A stretch of 64,000 bases of DNA from Bacteroidia bacterium (GTDB lineage Bacteria > Bacteroidota > Bacteroidia > Flavobacteriales > Flavobacteriaceae). The stretch lies in assembly GCA_030427585.1 (NCBI GenBank), contig JAUIBW010000005.1, positions 1-64,000 of the forward strand. Direction: 5' to 3'. Position 1 is the stretch's first letter. Every line of letters begins with the position of its first letter. The notes beneath the pieces were generated by a model that saw only the letters and a list, made by a program, of their open reading frames with translations, was not told where the DNA came from and ran no database searches. The position numbers were made by a program, and so were the translations under genes. This document shows, in pieces, positions 35,025 through 44,702 of the stretch.

Positions 35025-36593
35025 TTATTCCTTTATTATCCCTGGTTGTAAAATAGTAAACTTCTCTTTTTCTTTTGCCTCATCTACCATTCTTTTTACA
35101 TCTGCAAGAAGTGCTTTAGCATCATAAATTACCCCATCTTTAATAGTATATCTAACCCCTCCTGCGCGAATAACTTTGTTATCATCTGTTAATCGAATAG
35201 TTCCTGTTCCGTAAAGCACTTTTAAGTTCTGAAGTGGATTTTCTCCTACTACTACAAAATCTGCTAGTTTACCTACTTCGACAGAACCAATTTTATCTGG
35301 AACTCCTAAAGCTTCTGCTCCATTTAATGTAGCTGCTCTAATTATTTCAAGAGGATGAAAGCCAGCTTCTCGAAATAATTCTAACTCTCGTATATATGCA
35401 AAGCCATATAATTGAAAAATAAATCCAGAGTCTGATCCTACAGTAACTCGCCCTCCTCTATTTTTATATTCATTAATAAAAGTCATCCATAGTCGATAAT
35501 TTTCTTTCCAAACTACTTCTTGTTCTGTTCCCCAGTCATGCCAATATGAACCATGTGAGATTTTACTGGGTTGATAAAATCTCCATAATGAAGGCAATGT
35601 ATAGATCTCATGCCATTCTGCTCTACGAGCCCTTTGTAAATCTCTACTTGCTTCGTAAATATTAAAGGTTGGATCCAATGTAAAATCGAGTTCTATCAAT
35701 TCGTTCATCACTTTATTCCAATGATCAGAATAGGGTTTTGCTGCCTGTTTCCATAGTTTACCCGCTTCTTCAAATCGATGTTGTTCATTTTGATAATTAT
35801 AATCCAAAGGGTAGTGCTGAACAGTTTTATCCTCAAACAACGCCTCTGGTAATCCATACCAGTGTTCCATAGAAGTAAGTCCTGCTTTTGCAGAATGTAA
35901 GACATTCCATCGAGCCACATCGGTTTGAGAATGATGACAGGCAGAACGTAGTCCTAGTTTTTTATTTTCATCTAATGCTGCTGTCATAATTTCTGGAGCC
36001 GCTCCAAAAAATTTTACCCCATCTGCCCCTTTCTTTGCATTTTCCTGAACCCATTTCCTCGCCATCTCAGGAGTACTTATTGGCGAAGTACTACCCTGTC
36101 CAAATCCTGTATATGCAAAAATACGAGGGGCTATAATTTCGTTTTTCTCACTTGCCATTTTTAACTTCATTGTCCAATCTACACCTCTTCCACTGGGTTC
36201 TCTAACGGTCGTTATACCATGTGCCATCCATAATTTAAAAACATAATCAGCATCTGCGCCTTGCGCCATTCCACCAATATGTCCGTGCATATCTACAAAA
36301 CCCGGCAACACATACATTCCTTCTGTATTAAGTTCCTTGCCTCCGGGTTTTAATACAGGACGTTTAGCTGCATTGATTGGCATACCTGGATACCCAACAA
36401 CAACAATATTTTTAATTATATTATTTTCTACAACAATATCAACTGGTCCTCTTGGGGGCGCACCATTACCATTAATTAATGTTATACCTCTAATGATTAG
36501 TTGAGAGAAAGGCCCTTCTTTAAACTCTTGCGCATTGGTTTGCAACACAACAAATACAACAAGAAGGCAAAGTAAGTATTTTGTTATTTTCAT
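35025..36593 (-). CDS. Exported amidohydrolase-family metal enzyme
   Basis: A 522-residue enzyme when started at ATG 36593, which opens a good signal peptide (MKITKYLLCLLVVFVVLQTN, then AQ). Upstream in-frame codons to 36653 do not fit. Amidohydrolase features: LPGFVDMHGHIGGM with the HxH metal pair, histidines in the ACHHSQTD and MEHWYG segments, VTVGSDSGF with the catalytic aspartate region, and the C-terminal KIGSVEVGKLADFVVVGENP strand motif. It should hydrolyse a C-N or similar bond in the periplasm or on the surface. Substrate unknown. It is not in an operon: convergent with the DUF6090-like gene, with a decayed gene upstream. Confidence 0.85.
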   Translation of the reverse strand: MKITKYLLCLLVVFVVLQTNAQEFKEGPFSQLIIRGITLINGNGAPPRGPVDIVVENNIIKNIVVVGYPGMPINAAKRPVLKPGGKELNTEGMYVLPGFVDMHGHIGGMAQGADADYVFKLWMAHGITTVREPSGRGVDWTMKLKMASEKNEIIAPRIFAYTGFGQGSTSPISTPEMARKWVQENAKKGADGVKFFGAAPEIMTAALDENKKLGLRSACHHSQTDVARWNVLHSAKAGLTSMEHWYGLPEALFEDKTVQHYPLDYNYQNEQHRFEEAGKLWKQAAKPYSDHWNKVMNELIELDFTLDPTFNIYEASRDLQRARRAEWHEIYTLPSLWRFYQPSKISHGSYWHDWGTEQEVVWKENYRLWMTFINEYKNRGGRVTVGSDSGFIFQLYGFAYIRELELFREAGFHPLEIIRAATLNGAEALGVPDKIGSVEVGKLADFVVVGENPLQNLKVLYGTGTIRLTDDNKVIRAGGVRYTIKDGVIYDAKALLADVKRMVDEAKEKEKFTILQPGIIKE

Positions 36594-36809
36594 TTTAAAA
36601 GATTTGCATGAAACAAGAAAGGAGAATGTCTTTGCTTCACAATTAAAAAGCATTCTATCTATATATTGTGATTAAACTTACTCAATTCAAAATAAAATTG
36701 AGTGATCTCTATGAAGATTTTAACACCACTATATCTCTCAGTATCAAAAAATTTAATATTCACTATCTTTAATGACTATCAAAATCATTTTAATCATTGA
36801 AAAGCTACA

Positions 36810-37315
36810 ATGGAATTCGTTTACCAAAAAAAATTACATTTATAAATCTATTGAAGAATTATATGATTTATACAACCTCTAAAGGGATTACCTACTAGTT
36901 TTTAAAACAAGCTGAATACCCCACTATTGATGGACAACTCTGGAAACCATAGGAATATATCCAAAAATGTTACACATATGGCTCTGACAATGGTATAATT
37001 GAAATGAAAAAGAAAAAGGAGAAGTACTAGAAGCTAACGGGAATAACGATATTGAAATTTAGTTTTAGCGATTCAAAAGTTTCTGTAAGGTTCGAAAAGA
37101 AAAACAATGCAACCATGGTGATTTTATCTCAATTTAGCATCCTTGTAGATGATAAAAACAAGTTGCAAATACGCTATGAATGTAGTAGTGGCTGAACACT
37201 TTGACTTGTCAATCTAAAAGCTTTTATAGAACACGGTATTTTATTAAATGAAACTGAAATAAATTTACAGGAGAGTGATCTTTCGGGATATGAATTTGCA
37301 AATATGCAATTATAA
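36810..37315 (+). pseudogene. Decayed SRPBCC/AHSA1-like gene
   Basis: Translating in mixed frames recovers MEFVYQKK, then YKSIEELYDLY, TTSKGITY, FLKQAEYPTIDGQLWKP, EYIQKCYTYG, KGEVLEANGNNDIEI, KFSFSDSKVSVRFEKKNN, IRYECSSG and LVNLKAFIEHGILLN, ending FANMQL at TAA 37313-37315. This order matches the SRPBCC proteins of Bacteroidota that carry a GCSTGWTFYLANLK-like helix near the end. At least three frameshifts are needed (one in an A-run near 36826-36833), and four in-frame stops stand where tryptophan is expected: TAG 36896-36898, TAG 36950-36952, TGA 37193-37195 and TGA 37202-37204. It is non-functional. The family binds small hydrophobic ligands. Confidence 0.75.
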
Positions 37316-37534
37316 ATTTTTAATATTTCTAACTAAATATTCTAATCCATTAAGTTTTAATTCATATACTGTTTGTAATTGTTGTCCCAGCAGTCCTTTG
37401 GGAAAACCCTTATTATGATACCATATAACGTAATACTCTGGAAGATCGATCAGATATCTGTCTTTATATTTGCCAAATGGCATTTTGGTATGTGCCAATT
37501 TGATTAAAAAATCCTTTTGGAGTTGGATTTCCAT
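37310..37534 (-). CDS. DUF3820 family protein
   Basis: A 74-residue protein. LAHTKMPFGKYKDRYLIDLP (about 13-32) with YYVIWYHNKGFPKGLLGQQL (about 34-53) is the signature of DUF3820, a small family with a GKYKG-like motif that is annotated as a possible quorum-sensing-regulated virulence factor without functional proof. Its stop overlaps the end of the SRPBCC remnant. It follows the DUF922 gene by 21 bp on the same strand and probably shares its transcript. Confidence 0.82.
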   Translation of the reverse strand: MEIQLQKDFLIKLAHTKMPFGKYKDRYLIDLPEYYVIWYHNKGFPKGLLGQQLQTVYELKLNGLEYLVRNIKNL

Positions 37535-37555
37535 AACATTGATTATAATAACAAT

Positions 37556-38104
37556 TTATTTAGTAAAATCTCGGTAATACCACATCAATGTTTCTACTTT
37601 TTTGTTCCATTTTTTTTGAGCTTCTTTATTTCTAGAGTGATCTGTTTCTTCATCATATCTTTCTTGCATATTGACCCTCATTCTCTCTACTAGCTTATAC
37701 ATTTTGTTAAGATCTCTTCTAATATTTTTCCCTGCACTATATTCTTTCAATCTTTTTCTCATTATTCTGGCATGCAATTCTGAAATATCAAAATGCAACT
37801 GTTCGTGTGAAAGAAGGCCTTCAGACATCTGTCCTCTCTTAACCCAAGACAGAGACGGATAACAATAGCTATCGACCTGATAATTTAATTCAATTTCTCC
37901 TTTATCTTTACCATAAGACCATTGATAAGTTATTCCGGTGTTCACGCTGGCATCATAATTACTATTTAAATTGGGTTTTCCTCTAAAATCTGACCAATCT
38001 AACTCGCTTCTTTCTGCGTACGAGAATTTCCCTACATAACCATTATTACTGGTAAAAAATAAAATTAAAATAATAGTAAAGCACTTACTCATAATTGCAA
38101 ACAA
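37556..38104 (-). CDS. Exported DUF922-type putative zinc protease
   Basis: A 182-residue protein with an N-terminal hydrophobic signal (about 8-19). LDWSDFRGKP (about 35-44) is the hallmark of DUF922, and LLSHEQLHFDISELHA (about 97-112) contains HEXXH (His100, Glu101, His104) with His111 as a possible third zinc ligand. The family is therefore suspected to be a metallopeptidase, but activity is not established. The remainder is helical and basic (MRKRLKEYSAGKNIRRDLNK). The DUF3820 gene lies 21 bp downstream. Acts in the periplasm or at the surface. Confidence 0.8.
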   Translation of the reverse strand: MFAIMSKCFTIILILFFTSNNGYVGKFSYAERSELDWSDFRGKPNLNSNYDASVNTGITYQWSYGKDKGEIELNYQVDSYCYPSLSWVKRGQMSEGLLSHEQLHFDISELHARIMRKRLKEYSAGKNIRRDLNKMYKLVERMRVNMQERYDEETDHSRNKEAQKKWNKKVETLMWYYRDFTK

Positions 38105-38521
38105 TTATGCCCAAATAAAAGTTATATTTTCATCTATTTCAGAGACGCTGGGGGAACACAATATGGGGCAAATATTGTTTGCTCTCTGCAAAATAGCATT
38201 ATTTTTTAGTTCTAAATATACACGTATTTTTAAAAAATACATAATTTCTAGAATCTAATTTCGATTTATTTTTCCTTTGTTTTCTTTAATACTCCAATCT
38301 AATCAATTATAATGCCAAGAAATTTTCATTTCATAAAACAATAATAACAAAAAAGACAACCAATACATTATCAAATATATATAAAAAATCCTTTTTTTTA
38401 TATATCAAAATGCATTTTTAATTTAGTATTAAAAATATTCCCCAAATAATACTAGTATACTTTATTTTTCTTTAAAAATTGATTTTCAAATCAATACTTA
38501 AGATTTCAAAACTAACAAAAA
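38105..38521. other. AT-rich intergenic region
   Basis: 417 bp without a convincing gene. Composition is very AT-rich, with poly-A/T runs. It contains the minus-strand terminator of the LysM gene (38478-38495) at its right end and should hold the promoter of the DUF922 gene at its left end, where no clear -7 element is seen. Confidence 0.5.
38478..38495 (-). terminator. Terminator after the LysM gene
   Basis: ATTGATTT (38478-38485) and AAATCAAT (38488-38495) make a tight hairpin. On the minus strand it is followed by TTTTTAAAG, about 25 bp past the stop. Confidence 0.6.
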
Positions 38522-40684
38522 TTATTCAATCAAAGTTAATTTCAATTCATCATCAAACTTAATCAAATATGCTGCACTATTATGATACCCTCCTAATAGT
38601 TTTTTAGAATAGTTAAATTTATTCTCTACATACTCTGTTGTTCCTTTGTAAGAAGCAGAATGGTATAAGTCATCAGCAGTTCCTAATCGCATCAAAATAT
38701 CATATGCTATATCAAAACCACGAATAGCCCAATTATTGGGATCAATACCGTATTCTTTCTTATATCTTTTAACAAATGGAGATACTTCTGTATCTTCTTC
38801 TACTGCTTTGTTATCAAATTCCTTATCTACCGATGGGTAATGCATATGTAGTTTTGACAAGTGCTCATTTTTGATATTATCATTATTAAAGGCATTATTT
38901 TTATCTGTAGTAAATAATGTTATTTTGTGGCTTTCTGCTTTGGCATTAAGCAAAGGAATAACATTGCTTATCATCGCTACATCATTTGACTCCAGAAAAA
39001 CCCAATTGGGTTTATTCTTATCTAAAACCTTGTTTAATCTAACTTCATAGAGATAATTACCTTCTTCAATTTTAGCGATTTTGGCTTTAGGGAATTTAGC
39101 GACTAGCTTCTCTTTAATTTGTTCATATTTTATTCCCTGTTGCACTATAAGTACAATATTTTTATCGATAGAGTCTTTTTCTACAAACGATATTATTTTA
39201 TCCTGAAGTACTACATTAGCAGGACGGGTTTGAAAGAAATTGTCATACAAACTCGATTCTTTTCTTGATGCAGGTGAAAAAACAGGTGTATTATACTTTT
39301 TGAGTTCTGAAGCTACTATTTCTAAATTAGTTTGGTACAATGGTCCAATTACTACATCTGTTTCGTTAAAATCATTTTCTGCCATTAGCTTTTTAATATA
39401 CTCTTCATTATTACTTTTCTGAGTATCAAAAACATTAAGTTCTGTAGTTATTCCTCTTGTCTTGGCCGAATCTACAGCAATCAGGACTCCGCTATAAAGA
39501 TCTAATGCTATTCTAAGGCTTTGCTTACTTTTAAGAAATTCTTCGGTATCTTTTCTAGCTTCAAAATTTAAAGTATCCAAACCAAAAGGTAACATTACTG
39601 CCACTTTTTTAGGAGAGAAATTGTAAAGATTTTTACTTAGATCTATATATTTCTCTTTGGTCACATCAAAATTAGTAACCGCAGTTAATGTGTCTTTAGG
39701 GATTGTAATTACCATACCTGCTTTAAGTCCATCTCTTAAATATGGATTCATTTTAAACAAAGAATCGGCAGAAATACCTGTACGCTGTAAAATTCTAAAA
39801 ATAGTTTCCTTTGGTTTTACTTCGTACAACTCAAACCCGGGTTGAATTGAATCTTTTAGAGACACAAAAATAGTTGTAGGTACCGTAATTTGCATTCCGA
39901 TAGGAAAACTAGGATTCATATTAGGATTGAGTTTTTCTAACTCTGCTATTGTGATTCCGTGTCTTCTTGCAATATTATATTTAGTATCTTTTGGTTTTAC
40001 TGTATATCTAGTTGTAGAAGATAATCTAGAATTTGGGTCCTTAATTGTTTCACCACGCGAAGGTTCATCTTCATATACCGGTATTCTTATTTTATCTTTT
40101 TTCTTTATCTGTTCTGCATACAATCGTTTATTATTCTTTTTTATATCCTCAACTGTAACTTTATATTTCTTTGCTATACCATATAATGTTTCTTTTCTTT
40201 TAACTTTATGAGTAATATATCGAATAATTTTTCGCTCTTTAGGAATAATTTTCAAGCTATCAAGTACGGTGTTTTTTCCTTTTTCAGAAATCGCATCAAT
40301 AATTGTAGGGTCCTTTTTTATAATTTTACCTACATTTAGTATTTGCCCTATATTAATCCCTTTATCGGCTTCTGGATTAAGCAAATAAATAGTTTCTATA
40401 CTTATATTATATTTTTTAGACAAACTGTATACAGTATCATCTTTTTCTACAACATGGGTATTATACTCCTGATCATCTGTGATTGGAATAGCCAAAATTT
40501 CTCCTTCATTAATTCCTTCTTTTGCTGTTGGGTTTATTCTATATATAGCTTCTGGAGTTGTATTATAACGTTTAGCTATTCTATATACATTTTCTCCTTT
40601 CGCAACAGTATGACTTTTATATTGCTGTGCAAAAGTTGAACCTGATACTATCAACAACAGAAATATCAATAAGAACTTTTTCAT
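38522..40684 (-). CDS. Exported protein with five LysM domains fused to a periplasmic-binding-like domain
   Basis: A 720-residue protein. Signal peptide 1-19 is followed by five LysM modules at about 22-68, 73-118, 156-202, 226-270 and 286-330 (for example HTVAKGENVYRIAKRYNTTP and YTVKPKDTKYNIARRHGITI). From about 350 to the end comes a type-I periplasmic-binding-protein fold (VAVMLPFGLDTLNFEARKDT, VVIGPLYQTNLEIVASELKK, then AIRGFDIAYDILMRLG). LysM binds peptidoglycan. The second part resembles LpoA/branched-chain-amino-acid binding proteins, so a role as cell-wall-anchored regulator of peptidoglycan synthases is possible but inferred. It lies 53 bp downstream of guaA on the same strand. Confidence 0.85.
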   Translation of the reverse strand: MKKFLLIFLLLIVSGSTFAQQYKSHTVAKGENVYRIAKRYNTTPEAIYRINPTAKEGINEGEILAIPITDDQEYNTHVVEKDDTVYSLSKKYNISIETIYLLNPEADKGINIGQILNVGKIIKKDPTIIDAISEKGKNTVLDSLKIIPKERKIIRYITHKVKRKETLYGIAKKYKVTVEDIKKNNKRLYAEQIKKKDKIRIPVYEDEPSRGETIKDPNSRLSSTTRYTVKPKDTKYNIARRHGITIAELEKLNPNMNPSFPIGMQITVPTTIFVSLKDSIQPGFELYEVKPKETIFRILQRTGISADSLFKMNPYLRDGLKAGMVITIPKDTLTAVTNFDVTKEKYIDLSKNLYNFSPKKVAVMLPFGLDTLNFEARKDTEEFLKSKQSLRIALDLYSGVLIAVDSAKTRGITTELNVFDTQKSNNEEYIKKLMAENDFNETDVVIGPLYQTNLEIVASELKKYNTPVFSPASRKESSLYDNFFQTRPANVVLQDKIISFVEKDSIDKNIVLIVQQGIKYEQIKEKLVAKFPKAKIAKIEEGNYLYEVRLNKVLDKNKPNWVFLESNDVAMISNVIPLLNAKAESHKITLFTTDKNNAFNNDNIKNEHLSKLHMHYPSVDKEFDNKAVEEDTEVSPFVKRYKKEYGIDPNNWAIRGFDIAYDILMRLGTADDLYHSASYKGTTEYVENKFNYSKKLLGGYHNSAAYLIKFDDELKLTLIE

Positions 40685-40737
40685 GTATTTATCCGATTTG
40701 TTTTTTTAACTCCCTAACTCTCTAATTTAGTATATTT

Positions 40738-42267
40738 CTATTCCCATTCTATCGTTGCCGGTGGCTTAGAACTAATATCATATACTACTCTATTAACGCC
40801 TTTTACCTTGTTTATTATTGCATTAGAAGTTTTTTGTAAAAATTCATATGGTAGATTTACCCAATCTGCTGTCATCCCATCTGTGCTTTCTACAGCTCTT
40901 AATGCTACACAATTTTCATAAGTGCGTTCATCCCCCATTACTCCCACACTTTGTACAGGTAATAAAATAGCTCCTGCCTGCCAAACCTTGTTATAAAGGC
41001 CATTTTCTTTTAATCCATTAATAAAGATAGCATCTACCTCTTGTAAGATAGCAACTTTCTCTGGTGTTATATCTCCTAATATTCGAATTGCTAATCCAGG
41101 GCCGGGAAAGGGATGCCTTCCTAACAATTCGGGATCGAGTTCCATCGATGCTCCTACTCTACGTACCTCATCTTTAAATAACATACGCAATGGTTCAACG
41201 ACTTTCAATTTCATAAAATCTGGCAACCCACCAACATTATGGTGAGATTTGATAGTGGCAGAAGGCCCATTAACAGATATAGATTCTATTACATCTGGAT
41301 AAATTGTTCCTTGCCCTAACCATTTTGCATCTTCTATTTTATGAGATTCATCGTCAAATACTTCTATAAAAATCTTTCCTATAATTTTGCGTTTTCCTTC
41401 GGGATCGCTTTCTCCAGCCAATGCATCCAAAAAGCGTGCCGAAGCATCAACACCTTTAACATTAAGCCCCATTCCTTCATACTGTTTTAATACTGCAGAG
41501 AATTCGTTTTTACGTAACAATCCGTTATTTACAAAAATACAGTGCAAGTTTTCACCAATAGCCTTATGTAGCAATACTGCAGCTACTGTAGAGTCTACAC
41601 CTCCACTTAGACCTAATACTACTTTATCATTACCTATTTTTTCCTTAAGTTCTGCTACGGTAGCGTCTACAAAAGAATCAGGTGTCCAATCCGGTTGAAC
41701 ATCTGCTATTTTGATCAGGAAGTTTTCTAATAATTGTTTTCCATCGGTAGAGTGATATACTTCTGGATGAAATTGAATAGCATAAGTCTGCTCATTTTCT
41801 ATCCTATATGCCGCATTTTCTACATCTTCTGTACTTGCTAATCTAACAGCCCCAGTAGGAAGTTTCTTTATGGTATCACTATGGCTCATCCATACCTGGG
41901 AACCTTTCGTGATATTTTCGAAAAACTGTTCTCCTTTCTGTACAAATGATAAATTAGCCCGACCATACTCTCGTGTATTTGATGGAGCTACTTCTCCTCC
42001 ACTAAAATGAGCCAGGTATTGAGCACCATAACAAACGGCCAAAAGTGGTTTGTTACCTCGAATTGCAGATAAATCAGGATGAGGAGCATCTTCTCCTCTA
42101 ACAGAAAAAGGAGAACCAGAAAGGATCACTGCCTTAAAGTCTGATACATTCTCGGGTAAATTATTATAAGGGTGTATCTCACAATATATATTTAGCTCTC
42201 TAACTCTTCGAGCAATTAGCTGAGTATATTGCGATCCGAAATCTAAAATAAGTACGTTGTTTTGCAT
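40738..42267 (-). CDS. guaA: GMP synthase (glutamine-hydrolysing)
   Basis: A 509-residue enzyme that aminates XMP to GMP. The class I glutamine amidotransferase domain shows [19 protein letters not shown] near the start, the nucleophile cysteine in [15 protein letters not shown] (about 74-88) and the histidine in [10 protein letters not shown]. The PP-loop ATP pyrophosphatase motif is [18 protein letters not shown] (about 216-233), and the C-terminal dimerisation domain ends [14 protein letters not shown]. An upstream TTG (42273) is possible but ATG 42267 gives the usual start. A TATTTTTG element lies only 3 bp upstream of that ATG, so a nearly leaderless message is possible. The LysM gene follows in the same direction. 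Confidence 0.96.
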   Translation of the reverse strand: MQNNVLILDFGSQYTQLIARRVRELNIYCEIHPYNNLPENVSDFKAVILSGSPFSVRGEDAPHPDLSAIRGNKPLLAVCYGAQYLAHFSGGEVAPSNTREYGRANLSFVQKGEQFFENITKGSQVWMSHSDTIKKLPTGAVRLASTEDVENAAYRIENEQTYAIQFHPEVYHSTDGKQLLENFLIKIADVQPDWTPDSFVDATVAELKEKIGNDKVVLGLSGGVDSTVAAVLLHKAIGENLHCIFVNNGLLRKNEFSAVLKQYEGMGLNVKGVDASARFLDALAGESDPEGKRKIIGKIFIEVFDDESHKIEDAKWLGQGTIYPDVIESISVNGPSATIKSHHNVGGLPDFMKLKVVEPLRMLFKDEVRRVGASMELDPELLGRHPFPGPGLAIRILGDITPEKVAILQEVDAIFINGLKENGLYNKVWQAGAILLPVQSVGVMGDERTYENCVALRAVESTDGMTADWVNLPYEFLQKTSNAIINKVKGVNRVVYDISSKPPATIEWE

Positions 42268-42503
42268 AGGCAAAAATAAAATTAAATTACAACCCCCGAA
42301 ATCCTAAAAGGAATAATTTTTAATATTATTTACTATCTAAGTTTTTAGGCAATATTATTCTTATAAAACAAGCAATTGCCAAAAACCTTCTACCTAAGCC
42401 AATTAACCGATCGTCGACATTTAATTACATTTCATCGATTGCAATCATTATAAACAACACAATCATTTTAAATTTACATCAGAAACCTACTAATCCCAAT
42501 ATA

Positions 42504-42830
42504 ATGAATAACTTTATCCTGAAACTTGCCGTAATAATTACCCTTTTTTCTAGTACAAGGTGTTTTGCTAATGACACCGAGTATAGTATAAAAACCTCTG
42601 ATCAACAGATATCGAGTCTTATAATGAAAATTCCTAACATCACAATAGATCAAAATACATTATCTAATACTTCATTAAGCAAAAAAAATAGGACTCTTAC
42701 CATGTCTATTTTAGAATTTATCAAAGAACATACTGATCCGTATAAAAAGAAAAATGAGGCTCAAGGTAGTTGGATCAAAAGCACTAAGTGGATTAAAGAT
42801 CCTAATTGGATAAAAAAAGAACTTGCGTAG
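42504..42830 (+). CDS. Small exported protein with three WIK motifs
   Basis: I recognise no family. The 108-residue product has a signal peptide (1-22, ending SSTRCFA), a polar middle (SIKTSDQQISSLIMKI), and a conspicuous C-terminus where WIK occurs three times at short spacing (GSWIKSTKWIKDPNWIKKEL, about 88-107), giving an amphipathic, basic, tryptophan-rich tail. It could be an envelope-targeted peptide or a membrane- or sugar-binding tail, which is inference. It lies convergent with the bshC gene and divergent from guaA, with a TAAATTTA element at 42469-42476. Confidence 0.55.
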   Translation: MNNFILKLAVIITLFSSTRCFANDTEYSIKTSDQQISSLIMKIPNITIDQNTLSNTSLSKKNRTLTMSILEFIKEHTDPYKKKNEAQGSWIKSTKWIKDPNWIKKELA

Positions 42831-42890
42831 TTCTAAGTTACTACCTTATAAAACAAAACATCTTATTTCCTAAAAAAATTGACGCCTCTT

Positions 42891-44486
42891 TTAATGTTTC
42901 AAGATCAGAAATTCTCCTTTTAAAGGATCCAAATATTTCATTAATGTTGGAATTAAATCATCACCATACTCCAGGTAGAACTCTGTAAAGTTCTTATTAC
43001 GTTCTTGCAAGCTTTGATTGGGAAAAAGCTCATTTTGCAGTGTCGTTAAACGCTTTACATGATCACTTAATTTACGCCTTTGTGCTTTTAGCAATCGTTT
43101 TTCTAAAACATCTAATCCTTTCAGCTGTTTTATTTCTTGCGCTTTTACTGCATTATTAAAAGTTATATCTGTTTGCTCTGCCAATGTATACATGGCTTTA
43201 AACTGTTCTTTCAAATGTTTACGTTGCGGATCAAAATCAATATTTATATTAGATATACGACGTACCTTACGGTTAATTAACTCATGTTGTTTCAGAAATA
43301 ATTCAGTATCAGAAACATTAAGTTTTTCTATTTTCTCAGCTTGCTTTTTGGTTTGAATCAGTACCGAATTACGAAGTAACAGTATAGGAAAAGGTATCTT
43401 TACATTTTCAAAGTAGTCTTTTAACTCTAACCAATATGCTAATTCTCCACCACCACCAATATAACAAAGGTTAGGCAAAATCACTTCCTGATACAAAGGT
43501 CGCATCATTACATTAGGACTAAATCTCTCTGGCATCTCATAGAGATGTTTTATTAGCTCACTCCTGCTCCAGTTAATATCTGTTTCGTTTACGAAATACC
43601 TTTCTCCTTTTTCAATAATACGTTCACGTAATCCATCTGCGAGATAAAACAAATTAATTTCTCTAGGGTTTACCTGTACTTTATATCCTTGCGCTTCTAA
43701 TTTTTCTGCTTTTGGTGCTACTTTGGTATAGGCTACCTTATCTGTTAATTCTCTTTCGACAAATGGAATAAAAAGCCTTTTCAGTTCACTATCATCTCCA
43801 TCTATAATCACCAGGCCATACTCTCCAAATAATTCATTAGCCAGATATCGTGTTGCATCTGCCAGATTATTATGTTGTAGATAAGCTTCCTTAAATAAGG
43901 TTTTAAGGTATTCTGCATTTCGTCCTGTTCCAATTTCCGAAGAAAAAATTTCAAAAACCTTCTCTAATCCTTCTGTATCGAAAACACCTACTGCCCCTCC
44001 ATCATTACGATTCCACTGTATCTTCTTTCCAAAAAGATTAAAATAATTAATCTCATCAAAATCATGATCTTCTGTTGCCATCCAATATACAGGTACAAAA
44101 TCATATTCTGGATATTTCTCTTTTAAATCTTTAGTAAGATTGATCGTAGAGATAATTTTATACAAAAAGTATAATGGCCCCGTAAAAAGATTAAGTTGAT
44201 GCCCGGTAACAACAGTAAATGTGGTGGGCTTATCTAATGATCCTATATTTTGGCTGGTAAGATCAGAAGGGTTAATCCCTTCATATTGTTTACCTAAAGC
44301 ATGTACCAATACTTTTCTATGCTCATTAGAAAAAGAGTGTTGCTTTTCTTTAATTTGACCTTTAAAATTTTCTAATGTTGGAAAACGATTATAAAAAAGT
44401 TGTAATTCAGATTTTTGGTCTAAATAATCGCAAATAAGAGAAGAAAAGTAATTCGTATCACTAAACGGAATACAGACACTAGACAT
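42891..44486 (-). CDS. bshC: Bacillithiol synthesis cysteine-adding enzyme BshC
   Basis: A 531-residue putative cysteine ligase that adds cysteine to glucosaminyl-malate in the last step of bacillithiol formation (established for the family in Firmicutes and found in many Bacteroidota). Family features: VTGHQLNLFTGPLYFLYKI (about 93-111), PVYWMATEDHDFDEINYFNL (about 129-148), GLVIIDGDDSELKRLFIPF and ELAYWLELKDYFE, followed by a long C-terminal coiled coil (about 390-490). The start is taken as ATG 44486. The in-frame TTG two codons earlier is less likely. BshA and BshB are not in the window, so the pathway is only partly supported here. Confidence 0.9.
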   Translation of the reverse strand: MSSVCIPFSDTNYFSSLICDYLDQKSELQLFYNRFPTLENFKGQIKEKQHSFSNEHRKVLVHALGKQYEGINPSDLTSQNIGSLDKPTTFTVVTGHQLNLFTGPLYFLYKIISTINLTKDLKEKYPEYDFVPVYWMATEDHDFDEINYFNLFGKKIQWNRNDGGAVGVFDTEGLEKVFEIFSSEIGTGRNAEYLKTLFKEAYLQHNNLADATRYLANELFGEYGLVIIDGDDSELKRLFIPFVERELTDKVAYTKVAPKAEKLEAQGYKVQVNPREINLFYLADGLRERIIEKGERYFVNETDINWSRSELIKHLYEMPERFSPNVMMRPLYQEVILPNLCYIGGGGELAYWLELKDYFENVKIPFPILLLRNSVLIQTKKQAEKIEKLNVSDTELFLKQHELINRKVRRISNINIDFDPQRKHLKEQFKAMYTLAEQTDITFNNAVKAQEIKQLKGLDVLEKRLLKAQRRKLSDHVKRLTTLQNELFPNQSLQERNKNFTEFYLEYGDDLIPTLMKYLDPLKGEFLILKH

Positions 44487-44639
44487 AAGCAAAATTTTTG
44501 GTCGATAAATATACGGCAGATTGTGATCTCATCTGCTTTTTTATATTTTTTTTAATAGTTTGAAAGAATTCATCTATAAATCTTTATCCAAATATTAAAA
44601 TTTAACAATATTCTCTATTTCAAATCCTAAATTTTAGTT

Positions 44640-44673
44640 AATACCGATTAAATCCTAAATTTAACTCGGTATT
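44640..44673 (+). promoter_or_regulatory. Leader hairpin upstream of the M14 peptidase gene
   Basis: AATACCG (44640-44646) pairs with CGGTATT (44667-44673) and an inner TAAAT/ATTTA stem continues it. TTT and CCCC follow, 30 bp before the ATG at 44703. It could attenuate or stabilise the message. No regulator is evident. Confidence 0.3.
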
Positions 44674-44702
44674 TTTCCCCTTCTAAAAGAATTCACCGAT
44701 CA

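Noticed and set aside
36896..37204. Use of TGA or TAG as a tryptophan codon
   Set aside because: Intact genes all through the window use TGG for tryptophan and end at TAA, TAG or TGA. The region also needs frameshifts, so decay explains it better.
42806..42988. 60-codon frame overlapping the WIK protein and bshC ends
   Set aside because: Covers the 3' ends of two convergent genes and contains no recognisable features.
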